Source of the DNA: Smittia aterrima
Lineage: Eukaryota; Arthropoda; Insecta; Diptera; Chironomidae
Direction of reading: 5' to 3'
Assembly (NCBI GenBank): GCA_033063855.1
Contig: CP093831.1
Location: 13,640,001-13,704,000 of the forward strand
DNA: 64,000 nucleotides
Below the pieces are notes generated by a model. It was given only the letters and a program-made list of their open reading frames with translations. It was not told the origin of the DNA and searched no databases. A program made the translations under genes and the position numbers. Position 1 is the stretch's first letter; each line of letters starts with the position of its first letter. Shown piece after piece: positions 1 through 9,520 of this stretch.

Positions 1-1
1 T

Positions 2-1477
2 GATTCGTCGTATGGTGTTGACATATACTTAAGTTCAATTGGCTTTGTGGAAATAATAAACTCAACAATTCAAAACATTCCTTCAAATATTTTCGAAAAA
101 ATAACTGTGAAAAGTTTCATTGCAATCGGCGTTCAGTTGGAAGAAGTCAACAGGGTAGACTTTGAATCAGCGAAAACTTTGACAACTCTCTATTTGTCAA
201 AGAATAAAATTAAGAAGATCGACAACATGATCTTCCTTCATTGCAAATCTCTGGAAATCATCGACTTATCAAGAAACGAAATCAGTTGGATTCACGACAA
301 CTCTTTTGAGATTGAAAACACTAAATTAAAAATAATTGATTTGAGTTTCAACAAATTGACAACGATCAAGGAGGAAAGTTTCAACTTTGCTTCTTCAATT
401 AATTTTGAGAGCAACGAAATCGCACAAATTGTGAAATCAATTGAGCCATCAAATAAAATGAGAAAAATGGAGAAGTTGAACCTGAGCAACAATAAATTGA
501 AACAATTCGAATTCCCAGATGCTTCGATCAACATTTTAATGCTTGCGAACAACGAAATTGAAAGCTTCAACATTTCTGGTGTCGTCGAACTTGATTTGAG
601 AAATAATTCGCTGCAAGAACTTTTCATCAAAAATGGAACAAAAGAAATTAATGCTGAGCACAACAAAATTTCTAAACTCAAGTGCGAAGTTAACTCAGAG
701 CTTCAGACAGTTCGTTTATCATCCAATAAACTGGGAAACGAAGTATTGGCCGAGTTGAAAAATGTTAAAAATATTAAAACATTGGAGCTTTCGGACAATC
801 AGGTGACTCAACTTTCAATCGATTCGTTTTCCTACTTGGAATTTCTCCAAAGACTTCAAATTGACCAAAACTCCATCAGCATGATCGACTTCGGCTTCTT
901 CTCGCATCAAAAAAATCTCGAAAGCTTAAATATGTCGAACAACGCTCTCAGCAGTATCAACTTTCACAAGCTAACTACTTTAACTTCGTTAATAACTCTC
1001 GACATCAGTGGGAACAGTTTAACAAACATCAAAGAGCATAAAGTTCTCAACCAAATTCTTCCAAAATTGAAATTAATTGGAATCGAGGGAAATGATTGGG
1101 ATTGCGTGACTTTAGCGGAACTGATGATAAGTCTGACTTCACAAAATATTGAAATCATCGTTCCCGTCAATCCAGAAAAGAAAAAACGTAACATTTCTGG
1201 TTTCAAATGCACTACGAATTCTTCTGATGAATTGAACAACGAAATCGGAAATAACGACTCCGTTCATTTGATTCAATTGATCAATGAAACAAAGATAATC
1301 AATGAAAAGATTTTGACTAACCTGAAGACCGAGCATTCATCTAATTCGATCCTCATTCTAATGATTGTAATAACCATAACAAGCGCGATTGTTTTAGTTT
1401 TTATTCTGAAGAAAGCGAAACAATTTTTGGCTTCGAGACGTAACATTGATACTTCTGTCATAACGTACAGTTCTTAA
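2..1477 (+). CDS. LRR transmembrane protein, 5' truncated (LRR array copy 1)
   Basis: The reading frame is open to the window edge. The first visible in-frame GTG is an internal Val when compared with the next paralogue, so the true start and signal peptide lie upstream. The visible 491 residues carry about a dozen LRRs (L..L.LS.N spacing) and an LRRCT-like segment with the NDWDC motif. A hydrophobic segment near the C-terminus is followed by a basic tail of about 22 residues (KKAKQF...RRN). This suggests a type I surface protein with extracellular LRRs. AATAAA occurs at 1484-1489, just after the stop. Long stretches are almost identical in DNA to copy 2. No specific ligand or named orthologue was recognised. 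Confidence 0.85.
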   Translation, partial: DSSYGVDIYLSSIGFVEIINSTIQNIPSNIFEKITVKSFIAIGVQLEEVNRVDFESAKTLTTLYLSKNKIKKIDNMIFLHCKSLEIIDLSRNEISWIHDNSFEIENTKLKIIDLSFNKLTTIKEESFNFASSINFESNEIAQIVKSIEPSNKMRKMEKLNLSNNKLKQFEFPDASINILMLANNEIESFNISGVVELDLRNNSLQELFIKNGTKEINAEHNKISKLKCEVNSELQTVRLSSNKLGNEVLAELKNVKNIKTLELSDNQVTQLSIDSFSYLEFLQRLQIDQNSISMIDFGFFSHQKNLESLNMSNNALSSINFHKLTTLTSLITLDISGNSLTNIKEHKVLNQILPKLKLIGIEGNDWDCVTLAELMISLTSQNIEIIVPVNPEKKKRNISGFKCTTNSSDELNNEIGNNDSVHLIQLINETKIINEKILTNLKTEHSSNSILILMIVITITSAIVLVFILKKAKQFLASRRNIDTSVITYSS

Positions 1478-1558
1478 AAGAAAAATAAATAAAATTTATT
1501 AAAAATATTTTGTGATTCGTATTTGAGAAATTTCAGAATGGAATTGAAAGGAGTTTTT

Positions 1559-1783
1559 TTGTTACATTTGCCAGACACGAATCAGCGAAGTTGACAAAGT
1601 GAGAATGGAAAATCCAATTTTAAATATCGAAGAAATGTTTGGACTTACGAAAAATGGCACAGCTTATTGAAATGAAGTCGGCAAAATAATCTGCAGTTTC
1701 AGCAAGAAAAGCAGCGACTTTTTTTATTTATTTCTTGAGCTTTCAGTTTTAAATTGGTCGCCAACAATTGAAGTTGAATCGCG
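1559..1783 (+). promoter_or_regulatory. Promoter module of LRR copy 2, homologous to 3890-4109
   Basis: This spacer aligns by eye with the 220 bases before LRR copy 3. Shared blocks include GTTAC..CCAGACA, GACAAAG, ATATCGAA, AAGTCGGCAAAA and the leader CGCCAACAATT...CGCGATGAA next to the start codon. A TCAGTTTT initiator-like sequence lies at about 1743. The conservation suggests that the copies were duplicated with their promoters. Confidence 0.6.
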
Positions 1784-3424
1784 ATGAAGTTGAAAGTTCT
1801 TTTTATTATTTTCGCGCTTCATGTGAAGATTTCTTCTTGTGATACAATAAATAAAAATGTTGAGATGGACAATTTCGGTCAAGTGACGATCAAAGACTTA
1901 ACATCAACAACTGACTTGGGAAAAGTGTGCTCCGAATTGAACTCTCATTATTACATTTCATCTTACGGTTCCATGTCCTTAAGTTCTATTGGCTTTGTGG
2001 AAATAATAAACTCAACAATTCAAAACATTTCATCAAATCTTTTTGAGAAATTTGAATCTCTCATATTGTTTGCCGCGATTGACGTTCAATTAGAGGAAAT
2101 TAATAGAAAAGATTTTGAATCAGCAAGCAAATTGGAATTTCTTTTTTTGGCGATGAATAAAATTACAAAGATCGACAGCATGATCTTCCTTCACTGCAAA
2201 TCTCTTGAAGGCATCGACTTATCAAGAAACGAAATAAGTTGGATTCACGACAACGCTTTTGATGTGGAGAGCAGAAAATTGAAAAAAATTGATTTGAGTT
2301 TCAACAAATTGACAACGATCAAGGAGGAAAGTTTCAACTTTGCTGCTTCAATTAATTTTGAGAGCAACGAAATCGCACAAATTGTGAAATCAATTGAGCC
2401 ATCAAATAAATTGCTGAAAATGGATATTTTGAACCTGAGCAACAATAAACTGAAACAATTCGAGTTCCCAGATGCTTCGATCAACATTTTATTGCTTGCA
2501 AACAACGAAATTGAAAGCTTCAACATTTCTGGCGTCGTCGAACTTGATTTGAGAAATAATTCACTACAAGAACTCTTCATCAAAAATGGAACAAAAGAAA
2601 TTAATGCTGAGCACAACAAAATCTCTAATCTTAAATGCGAAGTTAACTCAGAGCTTCAAACAGTTCGCTTATCAGCCAATAAACTGGGAAACGAAGTATT
2701 GGCCGAGTTGAAAAATGTTAAAAATATCAAAAAATTGGAACTTTCGGACAATCAGCTGACTCAACTTGAAATGGACTCGCTTGTCGATTTCAAGGAACTC
2801 GAAGAAATTCGTCTTGACAAAAATGGCTTAAATTCAATTGATTTAAGATTCTTCTGGCATCAAAAAAGACTCGAAAGCTTAAATTTGTCCAACAACGCTC
2901 TCAGCAGCATAAACTTTTACATGTACATGTTAAGTCCTTTAACTTCGTTGACAACTCTCGACATCAGTGGAAACAGTTTAACAAACATCAAAGACTTTCA
3001 AGTTCTAAGCCAAAATCTTCCAAAATTGAAATCAATTGGAATCGAGGGAAATGATTGGGATTGCGTGAATTTAGCAAAATTGATGATAAGTCTGACTTTA
3101 CAAAATATTGAAATCATCGTTCCCGTCAATCCAGAAAAAGAAAAACGTAACATTTCCGGATTTAAGTGTACTGAGAATTCAACAGAAAAATCCTTCAACA
3201 AAGCCGAAAAAGTTCATGGTGTACCAAATATAATGACAATTTATCGTAATGACTCCAATAATTTGATTCAAGTGGTGAATGAAATAAGATCAAAAATTAC
3301 TAAAATAAAAATAGTAAATGAGAAAATGCCAGCGACCCTGAATACCGATAAATCATACTCAGCCATTTCAAAAATCTCTATGTTCACGATTGTGATAACA
3401 AGTTCAGTCGTTTTATTATTCTGA
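1784..3424 (+). CDS. LRR membrane protein with lost cytoplasmic tail (LRR array copy 2)
   Basis: The ATG at 1784 begins a signal peptide (MKLKVLFIIFALHVKISSC) and lies in the same context as the start of copy 3. The 546-residue product has an N-terminal region ending in a VEIINST motif, about a dozen LRRs and an LRRCT-like segment with NDWDC. A final hydrophobic segment runs directly into the stop codon. Copies 1 and 3 continue after this segment with a conserved basic tail of 22-23 residues; here that sequence survives out of frame after the TGA. The product may stay membrane-bound without its tail, or be lipid-anchored or secreted. Polyadenylation signals lie at 3476-3488. Confidence 0.88.
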   Translation: MKLKVLFIIFALHVKISSCDTINKNVEMDNFGQVTIKDLTSTTDLGKVCSELNSHYYISSYGSMSLSSIGFVEIINSTIQNISSNLFEKFESLILFAAIDVQLEEINRKDFESASKLEFLFLAMNKITKIDSMIFLHCKSLEGIDLSRNEISWIHDNAFDVESRKLKKIDLSFNKLTTIKEESFNFAASINFESNEIAQIVKSIEPSNKLLKMDILNLSNNKLKQFEFPDASINILLLANNEIESFNISGVVELDLRNNSLQELFIKNGTKEINAEHNKISNLKCEVNSELQTVRLSANKLGNEVLAELKNVKNIKKLELSDNQLTQLEMDSLVDFKELEEIRLDKNGLNSIDLRFFWHQKRLESLNLSNNALSSINFYMYMLSPLTSLTTLDISGNSLTNIKDFQVLSQNLPKLKSIGIEGNDWDCVNLAKLMISLTLQNIEIIVPVNPEKEKRNISGFKCTENSTEKSFNKAEKVHGVPNIMTIYRNDSNNLIQVVNEIRSKITKIKIVNEKMPATLNTDKSYSAISKISMFTIVITSSVVLLF

Positions 3425-3474
3425 AAAAAAAAAATTCTCACACCGAATCATAACATGGAATTTTCTTTCGTTTC
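3425..3474 (+). pseudogene. Out-of-frame remnant of the LRR copy 2 cytoplasmic tail
   Basis: The DNA after the stop contains a long A-run and then CATAACATGGAATTTTCTTT, which matches the tail-coding DNA of copies 1 and 3 (CGTAACATGGAAACTTCTTT). The tail was therefore present and became untranslated through a small indel just before the stop or in the A-run. Confidence 0.65.
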
Positions 3475-3534
3475 AAATAAAGAATAAATAAAAAAATGGA
3501 ATTAAACTGTTTTGTGATTTCATGATTTTGTAAA

Positions 3535-3690
3535 TTCCAGATAGGCAGACTTATCTTTTCAAGTGATTATCAACTAAATCTTATCAGCTGTGGGATCTCT
3601 AGCTTAAAACAAGTTAAATTAAATCTAATTCAATTGATCATCTTCAATTGATCGTTAATCATCGTTTTATTGGAGTTTATTACAAATCAT
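3535..3690 (+). repeat. Duplicated LRR-flanking module, copy A (pairs with 5869-6045)
   Basis: The core TATCAACTAAATCTTATCAG, followed by an ATCTCTAGCTTAAAA block and AAATCTAATTCAATTGA, recurs with few changes after LRR copy 3. Three TTATC (GATA-type) sites occur at about 3550-3586. The rest of 3425-4109 shows no coding potential and contains the upstream region of LRR copy 3. Confidence 0.75.
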
Positions 3691-3889
3691 TCCTAATGAA
3701 GCTGGGAATTTTCCATAATTAGGATTCTGGTAGAATGTTTGTCGAAGAAGTTTGAGGAGAGGTTTCCATATAACGATCTTATGCATTTTTATTTTAATAT
3801 TTTTATTTTAAAATTTGTTAGAAAAATATATTTAAGAACTTTCTGAGCTGCTAACATTCCAGATAAATCTGGAAGCAAATTTAATTTTT

Positions 3890-4109
3890 ATGTTACGTAC
3901 ACCAGACATAATTTGATGACGTTGTCAAAGCGAAAATAAAAATTCCATTTGATATCGAAATATGATGATTCGAAAAAAATTCTACAGCTCATTGAAACAA
4001 AGTCGGCAAAAGAATTTAATGCTTTCTCATGGAAAAGTACAGCGGCATTCAATCCAATTTTTAATCAAGCCTTTAGTTTACGTTTGATCGCCAACAATTC
4101 AAAGTCGCG
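3890..4109 (+). promoter_or_regulatory. Promoter module of LRR copy 3, homologous to 1559-1783
   Basis: The same ordered blocks as before copy 2 are present: CCAGACA, GTCAAAG, ATATCGAA, AAGTCGGCAAAA, ATCGCCAACAATTC and GTCGCGATGAA. TTTAGTTT at about 4075 corresponds to the initiator-like TCAGTTTT of copy 2. Confidence 0.55.
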
Positions 4110-5819
4110 ATGAATTTAAAAATCATTTTTTTCGTTTCCGCCATTCTTGTTAAGTTTTCTTCTGGTTATTTTAGTCATTCCATAAATAACTATGCATTCT
4201 TCGATGACGATTATGACACAGTTACATTTAATCAAATAGTATCAACAAGTGACTTGGAATACGAGTGCAACAGGATTGGTTCATATTTCCCGATCATACC
4301 GGGGATCAAGTGGAGAAATTACAAAGATATTAAAAAAGTGAAAGTGGCATACTCGACTTTAAAAAATATTCCGTCAAGTTTTTTTTACAAATTTGCATCG
4401 CTTTGGATATTCACAGCAGTTAACGTTCATTTGGAGGAAATTGACAGAAAAGATTTCGTATATGCGACACGTTTGCAGGAGCTTTATTTGTCAAGGAATA
4501 AAATTACTAAAGTCGACAGCAGGATTTTCCTTCATTGCTACGATCTCAAAAGAATAGACTTGTCAAGAAATGAGATCAGTTTTATTCACGCCAACTCCTT
4601 TGAAATTAATTATAATAAATTGTATTATATTAATTTGAGTTTCAACAAATTGACGACAATCAAAGACGAAATTTTCAATTTTGCTACTAACATAAATTTT
4701 GAAAGCAATGAAATCAACGAAATCGTGAAATCAATTGACATTTCATCAAATAAAACGCTGAAAATGGATATTTTGAACCTAAACAACAATAAACTGCAAC
4801 AATTCGAGTTTCCTGAAGCCTTAATCGACAAACTATTGCTTGCGAACAACGAAATTGAAAGCTTCAACATTTCTGGCGTTGTCCAACTTGATTTGAGAAA
4901 TAATTCGCTGCAAGAACTATTCATCAAAAATGAAACGTATATAATTAACGCTGAGCATAATCAAATCTCCAAAATAAAATGCGAAGTTAACGTGAAACTT
5001 CAAACAGTTCGCTTATCATCCAACAAAATCAGAAACGAAGGTTTCCTTGAGTTGAGAAATGCTAAAAATATCAAAACGTTGGAACTTTCGGATAATCAGT
5101 TGACTGAACTCACAGTGGACTCGCTTGCCGATTTCAAGGAAGTTGAAAAAATTCGGCTTGACAAGAATGAAATATCAAAAATTGATTTTGGCTTCTTCTC
5201 GCATCAAAAAAGACTCGAAAGTTTAAATATGTCGAACAACGCTCTCAGCAGCATTAATTTTCATGTGCTCTCTCCGTTGACTACATTATCATCTCTCGAC
5301 ATCAGTGGAAACAGTTTAACGAGCGTCGAAGACTATCAAGACCTTAAGCAAATTCTTCCAAATTTGAAATCAATTGGACTCGATGGAAACGATTGGAATT
5401 GCAAGAATTTTTCGAAGCTTATGATAAGCTTGAAAACACAAGAAATCGAAATCATCCTTCCCGTCAATCCAGAAAAGGACACGAGCAACGTTTCCGGATT
5501 CAAGTGCAATACGAATTCAATTGAAAGAATAATCAACAAAACTGAATTATCAAATGGAATGAATGGGACACTTTCTAATAATGACTCCAATCATTTAATT
5601 CAAGTGATCAATGAGCTAAGATCAGAAATTGCTAAAGTAAAGTCAGAAAAAGAGGAAGTGACTCCGGAAACCGATTCATCCCCATCATTTTCAAATATCT
5701 CTATTTTAACAATTTTGATAACAATTTCTATCGTTTTAATTGTTTTTCAGAAAAAAGCAAAACAATTTTTGAAACCAAGACGTAACATGGAAACTTCTTT
5801 CGTTACATACAAAGTTTAA
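4110..5819 (+). CDS. LRR transmembrane protein (LRR array copy 3)
   Basis: The ATG at 4110 opens a 569-residue protein with a signal peptide (residues 1-19, MNLKIIFFVSAILVKFSSG). LRRs span roughly residues 80-400, and an LRRCT-like segment contains NDWNC and VSGFKC. A transmembrane segment lies at about 526-546, followed by a 23-residue basic cytoplasmic tail. This is the most diverged of the three tandem copies, with clear substitutions in most repeats, but exon layout (one coding exon) and architecture are the same. AATAAA overlaps the stop codon at 5819-5824. A role in recognition or adhesion at the cell surface fits the architecture but is inferred only. Confidence 0.9.
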   Translation: MNLKIIFFVSAILVKFSSGYFSHSINNYAFFDDDYDTVTFNQIVSTSDLEYECNRIGSYFPIIPGIKWRNYKDIKKVKVAYSTLKNIPSSFFYKFASLWIFTAVNVHLEEIDRKDFVYATRLQELYLSRNKITKVDSRIFLHCYDLKRIDLSRNEISFIHANSFEINYNKLYYINLSFNKLTTIKDEIFNFATNINFESNEINEIVKSIDISSNKTLKMDILNLNNNKLQQFEFPEALIDKLLLANNEIESFNISGVVQLDLRNNSLQELFIKNETYIINAEHNQISKIKCEVNVKLQTVRLSSNKIRNEGFLELRNAKNIKTLELSDNQLTELTVDSLADFKEVEKIRLDKNEISKIDFGFFSHQKRLESLNMSNNALSSINFHVLSPLTTLSSLDISGNSLTSVEDYQDLKQILPNLKSIGLDGNDWNCKNFSKLMISLKTQEIEIILPVNPEKDTSNVSGFKCNTNSIERIINKTELSNGMNGTLSNNDSNHLIQVINELRSEIAKVKSEKEEVTPETDSSPSFSNISILTILITISIVLIVFQKKAKQFLKPRRNMETSFVTYKV

Positions 5820-5868
5820 ATAAAAAATTTGTGAAAAAAAAATCATTTCAAGTTTGTTTTTTTGGAAG

Positions 5869-6045
5869 TTACAGATTTGCAGATATGGGTTTTAAGTGTT
5901 TATCAACTAAATCTTATCAGTTGGGAAATCTCTAGCTTAAAAAAAGTTAAATTAAATCTAATTCAATTGAGATTTAATTAAAATCCTCTTTAAATCATCC
6001 CAATCAAGTTTTACGTTAATCGTCGTTTTTATTCGAGTTTATTAC
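5869..6045 (+). repeat. Duplicated LRR-flanking module, copy B
   Basis: This is the second copy of the 3535-3690 module, again carrying two TTATCA sites (about 5900 and 5914) and ending with TTTATTCGAGTTTATTACGAATCAT, compared with TTTATTGGAGTTTATTACAAATCAT in copy A. The remainder of 5820-6285 is non-coding. It includes the 3' end of the convergent LRR gene; its AATAAA reads on the minus strand at 6261-6266. Confidence 0.72.
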
Positions 6046-6285
6046 GAATCATCGCAAAGCTTCTTTCATGATTTATCCTCTGACTCACAAAGAATTATTG
6101 TTGCTCATACCTGCGATAACATTTTTGTCTCCGCAATCTTATCAGCAAACGGAATCGTAATCCTTCGAAAGATTAGTCATTTGGGGACGTGCAAATTCCT
6201 TTAACTCTTCAGATAATTTTGCGGTAAAAATTCCAAAATTTATTTAAAAATAGTCTCAGATTTATTGTTTTCTATTTAATCAATT

Positions 6286-7660
6286 TTACAATAAAGTTTT
6301 TACAATAGAAAGTATAGCAAACAAGCCGACAATGATATGAACCTTTGCTGTTAAAAACGACCCATCATCAGTTGTCGTAGGTTCGTATGTTGTTGTCCCA
6401 TCATCAGCTGGAGGATCCGTTGGTGCTTCAGTTGGAGCCTCTGTTGGAGCTTCTGTTGGAGCATCTGTTGGGATCTCTGTGGGCGCTTCAGTTGTTGGAG
6501 CAGGAGTTTCAGGTGCAGGTGGAGCCGTTGGAAGTTCAGTTGGTGGAGGAATAGTTGGAGGCGCTTCAGTTGGTGGAAGAATAGTTGGAGGCGCTTCAGT
6601 TGCTGGAGGAATAGTTGGAGGCGCTTCAGTTGCTGGAGGAATAGTTGGAGGCGCTTCAGTTGGAGGAGGAATAGTTGGAGGAGGAATTGTTGCTGGTGGT
6701 TCCGTGGGAACATCAACTTGCCAATTTTGGAAACAAGTCTCGAGTGACGTCAAGAAATTTGGATCATTTTGAGGAAAGAGATCTTGATTAATACAAAGAT
6801 TCCCTTGCGCTCTTACTGCGGTTAGACTTGCAATCCAATTTCCAAAGAAATTTCTCTCGATTCCGTTGATTTGATTAAAACTGATTTCGACTTGAGTCAC
6901 TGATGGAAGTGCTGAGAATGAATTTGAGTTGAGTCTAGTCAATTGATTATTAGATAAGTTAATTGTCTGAAGTCGATTCTGCGCTGCCACGAAAAGATTT
7001 GCTGGAAGCTCAGTGATGTGATTCATGGATAAATCAATTTCCTGCAGTTGTGTAATTGAACTGAATGATGCGGGAGTTAGTGTCGTGAAAGAGTTATTAC
7101 GAAGGCTAAGTGTTGTCAGTAGCGGTAATCCTTCGAAGGAATTGACTGTTGTCGATGAAATATAGTTTCCTTCCAATGATACTTCCCTCAAGTTAATACA
7201 ATTCCCGAACATTCCATTTGGGATTGTTTGAATATTGTTGTTCGTGAGAACAATTCTTTGCAAGTTTAGGCAGTTTTGAAGAGGATTGATGGTTTGGATT
7301 CCCGATCTTGACAGCTCAAGTGAAGCAAGATTAGGAAACGTGTTAAAAATTACGTTCGGGATGAAACGGAAGTTTGGAAGAAAATCAGGCGACGATGTCA
7401 CGATTGTCACATTTTCATTTGTGAATCCTGGAAGATGGAAATGCTGGATTGTCAAGTCATCGCCGATGTTGTCGTAGACTCCAAACATGAGGACGCATTC
7501 GTACCCATTTTCTGTCGTGAGGTAAAAGCAAGCCGCTCCATCTCCAGTCTTGATGAGACTCACTGCGACAAATAAAGCGAGCAACGTTATCTTGAACCTT
7601 CAAAGAGAATTAGTTTAATTCCTGATATCACAAAATATTTTAAACAATCTCAACTCACAT
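6286..7660 (-). CDS. LRR protein with mucin-like Pro/Thr tail and probable GPI anchor
   Basis: Coding exons are 7660-7659 (only AT of the start codon) and 7597-6286, separated by a 61-nt intron (7658-7598, donor GTGAGT, acceptor TTTGAAG). Joining them restores ATG, and the product begins MFKITLLALFVAVSLIKTG, a good signal peptide. The roughly 437-residue protein has about eight LRRs (residues 80-280), then a Pro/Thr/Glu-rich stalk built from PPTIPPATEA-like and APTE-like repeats. It ends in a hydrophobic segment (HIIVGLFAILSIVKTLL) without a basic tail, as in GPI-anchored proteins. It is only distantly related to the three + strand LRR genes. A secreted or surface recognition role is inferred. 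Confidence 0.85.
6541..6680 (-). repeat. 30-bp coding minisatellite in the LRR stalk
   Basis: A 30-bp unit (GTTGGAGGCGCTTCAGTTGC plus a 10-bp GGAGGAATA-type end on the + strand) repeats about four and a half times in perfect register. It encodes ten-residue PPTIPPATEA-like repeats. A 12-bp (four-residue) repeat at about 6425-6485 adds APTE units. Copy number is likely to vary between individuals. Confidence 0.85.
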
Positions 7661-7963
7661 GTTTCAACTTTCGAGATCTCTGTCGTACTAACTGAAAAAC
7701 GAAGGAAATATCGGATCTTTGCGATTTTAGTTTGATAAAATTCTTTATCAATAAAATAAAATGCAAGGGATTAAATCTGATACCAAACTTCGTTGGTGTT
7801 GGTTGATGAAATCATGAAATGATTAGCAGCAAACGTGTTCGAATATCAAAGAGATAAAAGTCTCGTTTTTCACAGCAAACATTCAATATATTAAAATTTT
7901 ATTTTCCATTTGTGATGAAGATCATTGAAGTCTTAAAATAATTTAAAAATCAACATGAAACAT
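7661..7963 (-). promoter_or_regulatory. Upstream region of the mucin-like LRR gene
   Basis: On the minus strand an initiator (TTTTTCAGTTAGT, predicted start A at 7693) lies about 33 nt before the split start codon. No TATA box is evident, and several TTATC/GATA motifs occur upstream (about 7730-7860). The end near 7963 also serves as the 3' flank of the retinol dehydrogenase gene. No coding potential was seen. Confidence 0.45.
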
Positions 7964-9186
7964 TTATTTTGCGAGTCCCGTCAACTTTTCGCTTTCCTTC
8001 CACAACCAAGCAGCAGTTTCGTCATCTTCCGCATCGGCTGTTGGCTTCTTTATTTCGCAATCTGCCCAATACTTTCCGGTGATATTTTGCAATGCTGGAT
8101 CGACGGCGAGACGAATTATAGTTTGAGCTCCAGACTTTGGAGTTTTAAAAATAAGTTGACGGAAGGGCTCGAGAAGCAATCTATAAAAGAAATTAGTTAA
8201 ATTCAATTTCGTTTGTCATTTCCATGAACTCACCTTGTAGGCAAATCAATTCCTCTGACGAGTTCCGTTTTGACAGCTCCTGGATGCAAACTGTTCACAG
8301 CGATTCGATCATTCAAAGTTCGTCTAGCCAATTCACGAGTGAACAAAATGTTTGCGAGTTTCGATTGACCGTAGACTTCCCATTTCTTGTAAGTTTTTTC
8401 GTTGTTCAAGTCGTCCTTGTTAATTTTGCCGTACTTGTGATTCATTGAGGAAACGTTGATGATTCGAGATGGTTTACCTTTCTTTAATAAATCGAGAAGC
8501 AAATTTGTGAGAAGGAAATGTCCCAAATGGTTGACTCCAAACTGCATTTCAAATCCATCTTTCGTAACTGCTCGTGGTATGCCCATGACACCAGCGTTGT
8601 TAATTAGAATATGAAGCTCTTTTTCAAGTTTGTGGAACGTTTTAGAGAACTCTCGAATTGATTCCATTGAAGCTAAGTCAAGTTGAAGGAAACGAACACT
8701 ACCGCTTCCACTTTTCTTTGCCACATCTTCCAAAGCAGCTTCTCCACGTTGAATGTCTCGACACGCGATGTAGACTTTCCCACCTCTCTTAGCCAATTCA
8801 ATCGCAGCAGCTTTTCCGATACCACAATTGGCGCCAGTAATAACGACAACTTTTTTTTCGATTCGATCATCCTTTTTGTATTGACCGCCTTGGAAGTATT
8901 TTCTGTTAAGATCGATAAGAGATATTTAATTTTCTTAGTCATGAAAAGTTCTTGCTTAGCACGAGACAAAATTGCGAAATATCTAGACGACATGACAAAG
9001 CCATTTCAATTGTACACAAAACTTTGACAATCTTTCAAGGTCACTCGGAATCATTTACCGCGATTTAAATTCGTTTTGTCGAAATAGAGTTTACCTCAAT
9101 AAGAAAAAAATCAAAACAAATGCAACGATCGATAACAACATGACCAAAGCACGACACAACTCCGATAACGAATTAGTTTCATTCAT
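7964..9186 (-). CDS. Retinol dehydrogenase 11/12/13-like short-chain dehydrogenase
   Basis: Exons 9186-9095, 8902-8234 and 8180-7964 join in phase to give 325 residues (introns of 192 and 53 nt with GT-AG ends). An N-terminal hydrophobic anchor (about residues 14-30) precedes the cofactor motif TGANCGIG (53-60). INNAG is at about 131-135, the catalytic serine region is VSS (about 181-183), and YGQSK (Tyr208, Lys212) completes the SDR triad. All classical catalytic residues are present, so an active NADP(H)-dependent, membrane-associated reductase or dehydrogenase is expected. Retinoid or other lipid aldehydes are the usual substrates of this subfamily, but the substrate here cannot be read from sequence. 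An alternative first exon lies at 9520-9423. Confidence 0.9.
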
Positions 9187-9422
9187 CTTATGCACTTTAT
9201 CTATTTCCGAATAAAAATTTCAATCGTCAGATCTGAATATCTCAACGCAACTGCTGTCGACTAAAGAGATTGAAACTCTGTCGTAAATTTGAGATCTTTT
9301 CAGTCATACTTGGATCTAATGATTTTCTAATGACGTCAAGGTCGGAAATCAAATTAAATTTGATCATTGTAAATGTAAAATAGTGAGACAATATTTTGCT
9401 TTTGTTTAAGACTCAACATTAC

Positions 9423-9520
9423 CTGACCAAAACCATTACTGGAACAACAGCGATTAACGACGATAACCAAATCTTCGACGACAAAAGAGATTTGTTGAAT
9501 GTTGTTTTTAATATTTGCAT
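9423..9520 (-). CDS. Alternative first coding exon of the retinol dehydrogenase gene
   Basis: An ATG at 9520 opens a frame starting MQILKTTFNKSLL, with a hydrophobic stretch (LSSLIAVVPVMVLV). It ends in AG before a GTAATG donor at 9422. The 98-nt coding part ends in the same phase (two bases, AG) as the other first exon, so either can splice to 8902 and restore Arg-Lys-Tyr-Phe. A CTATTCCAG acceptor at 9592 could join it to a further upstream untranslated exon. This would exchange the membrane anchor of the enzyme. It is supported by phase and composition, not by transcripts. Confidence 0.6.

Noticed and set aside
6351..6716. Gln/Leu-rich minus-strand frame within the LRR stalk, and the Gly/Val-rich + strand frame
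   Set aside because: Both are alternative readings of the 30-bp repeat whose real frame encodes the Pro/Thr stalk.
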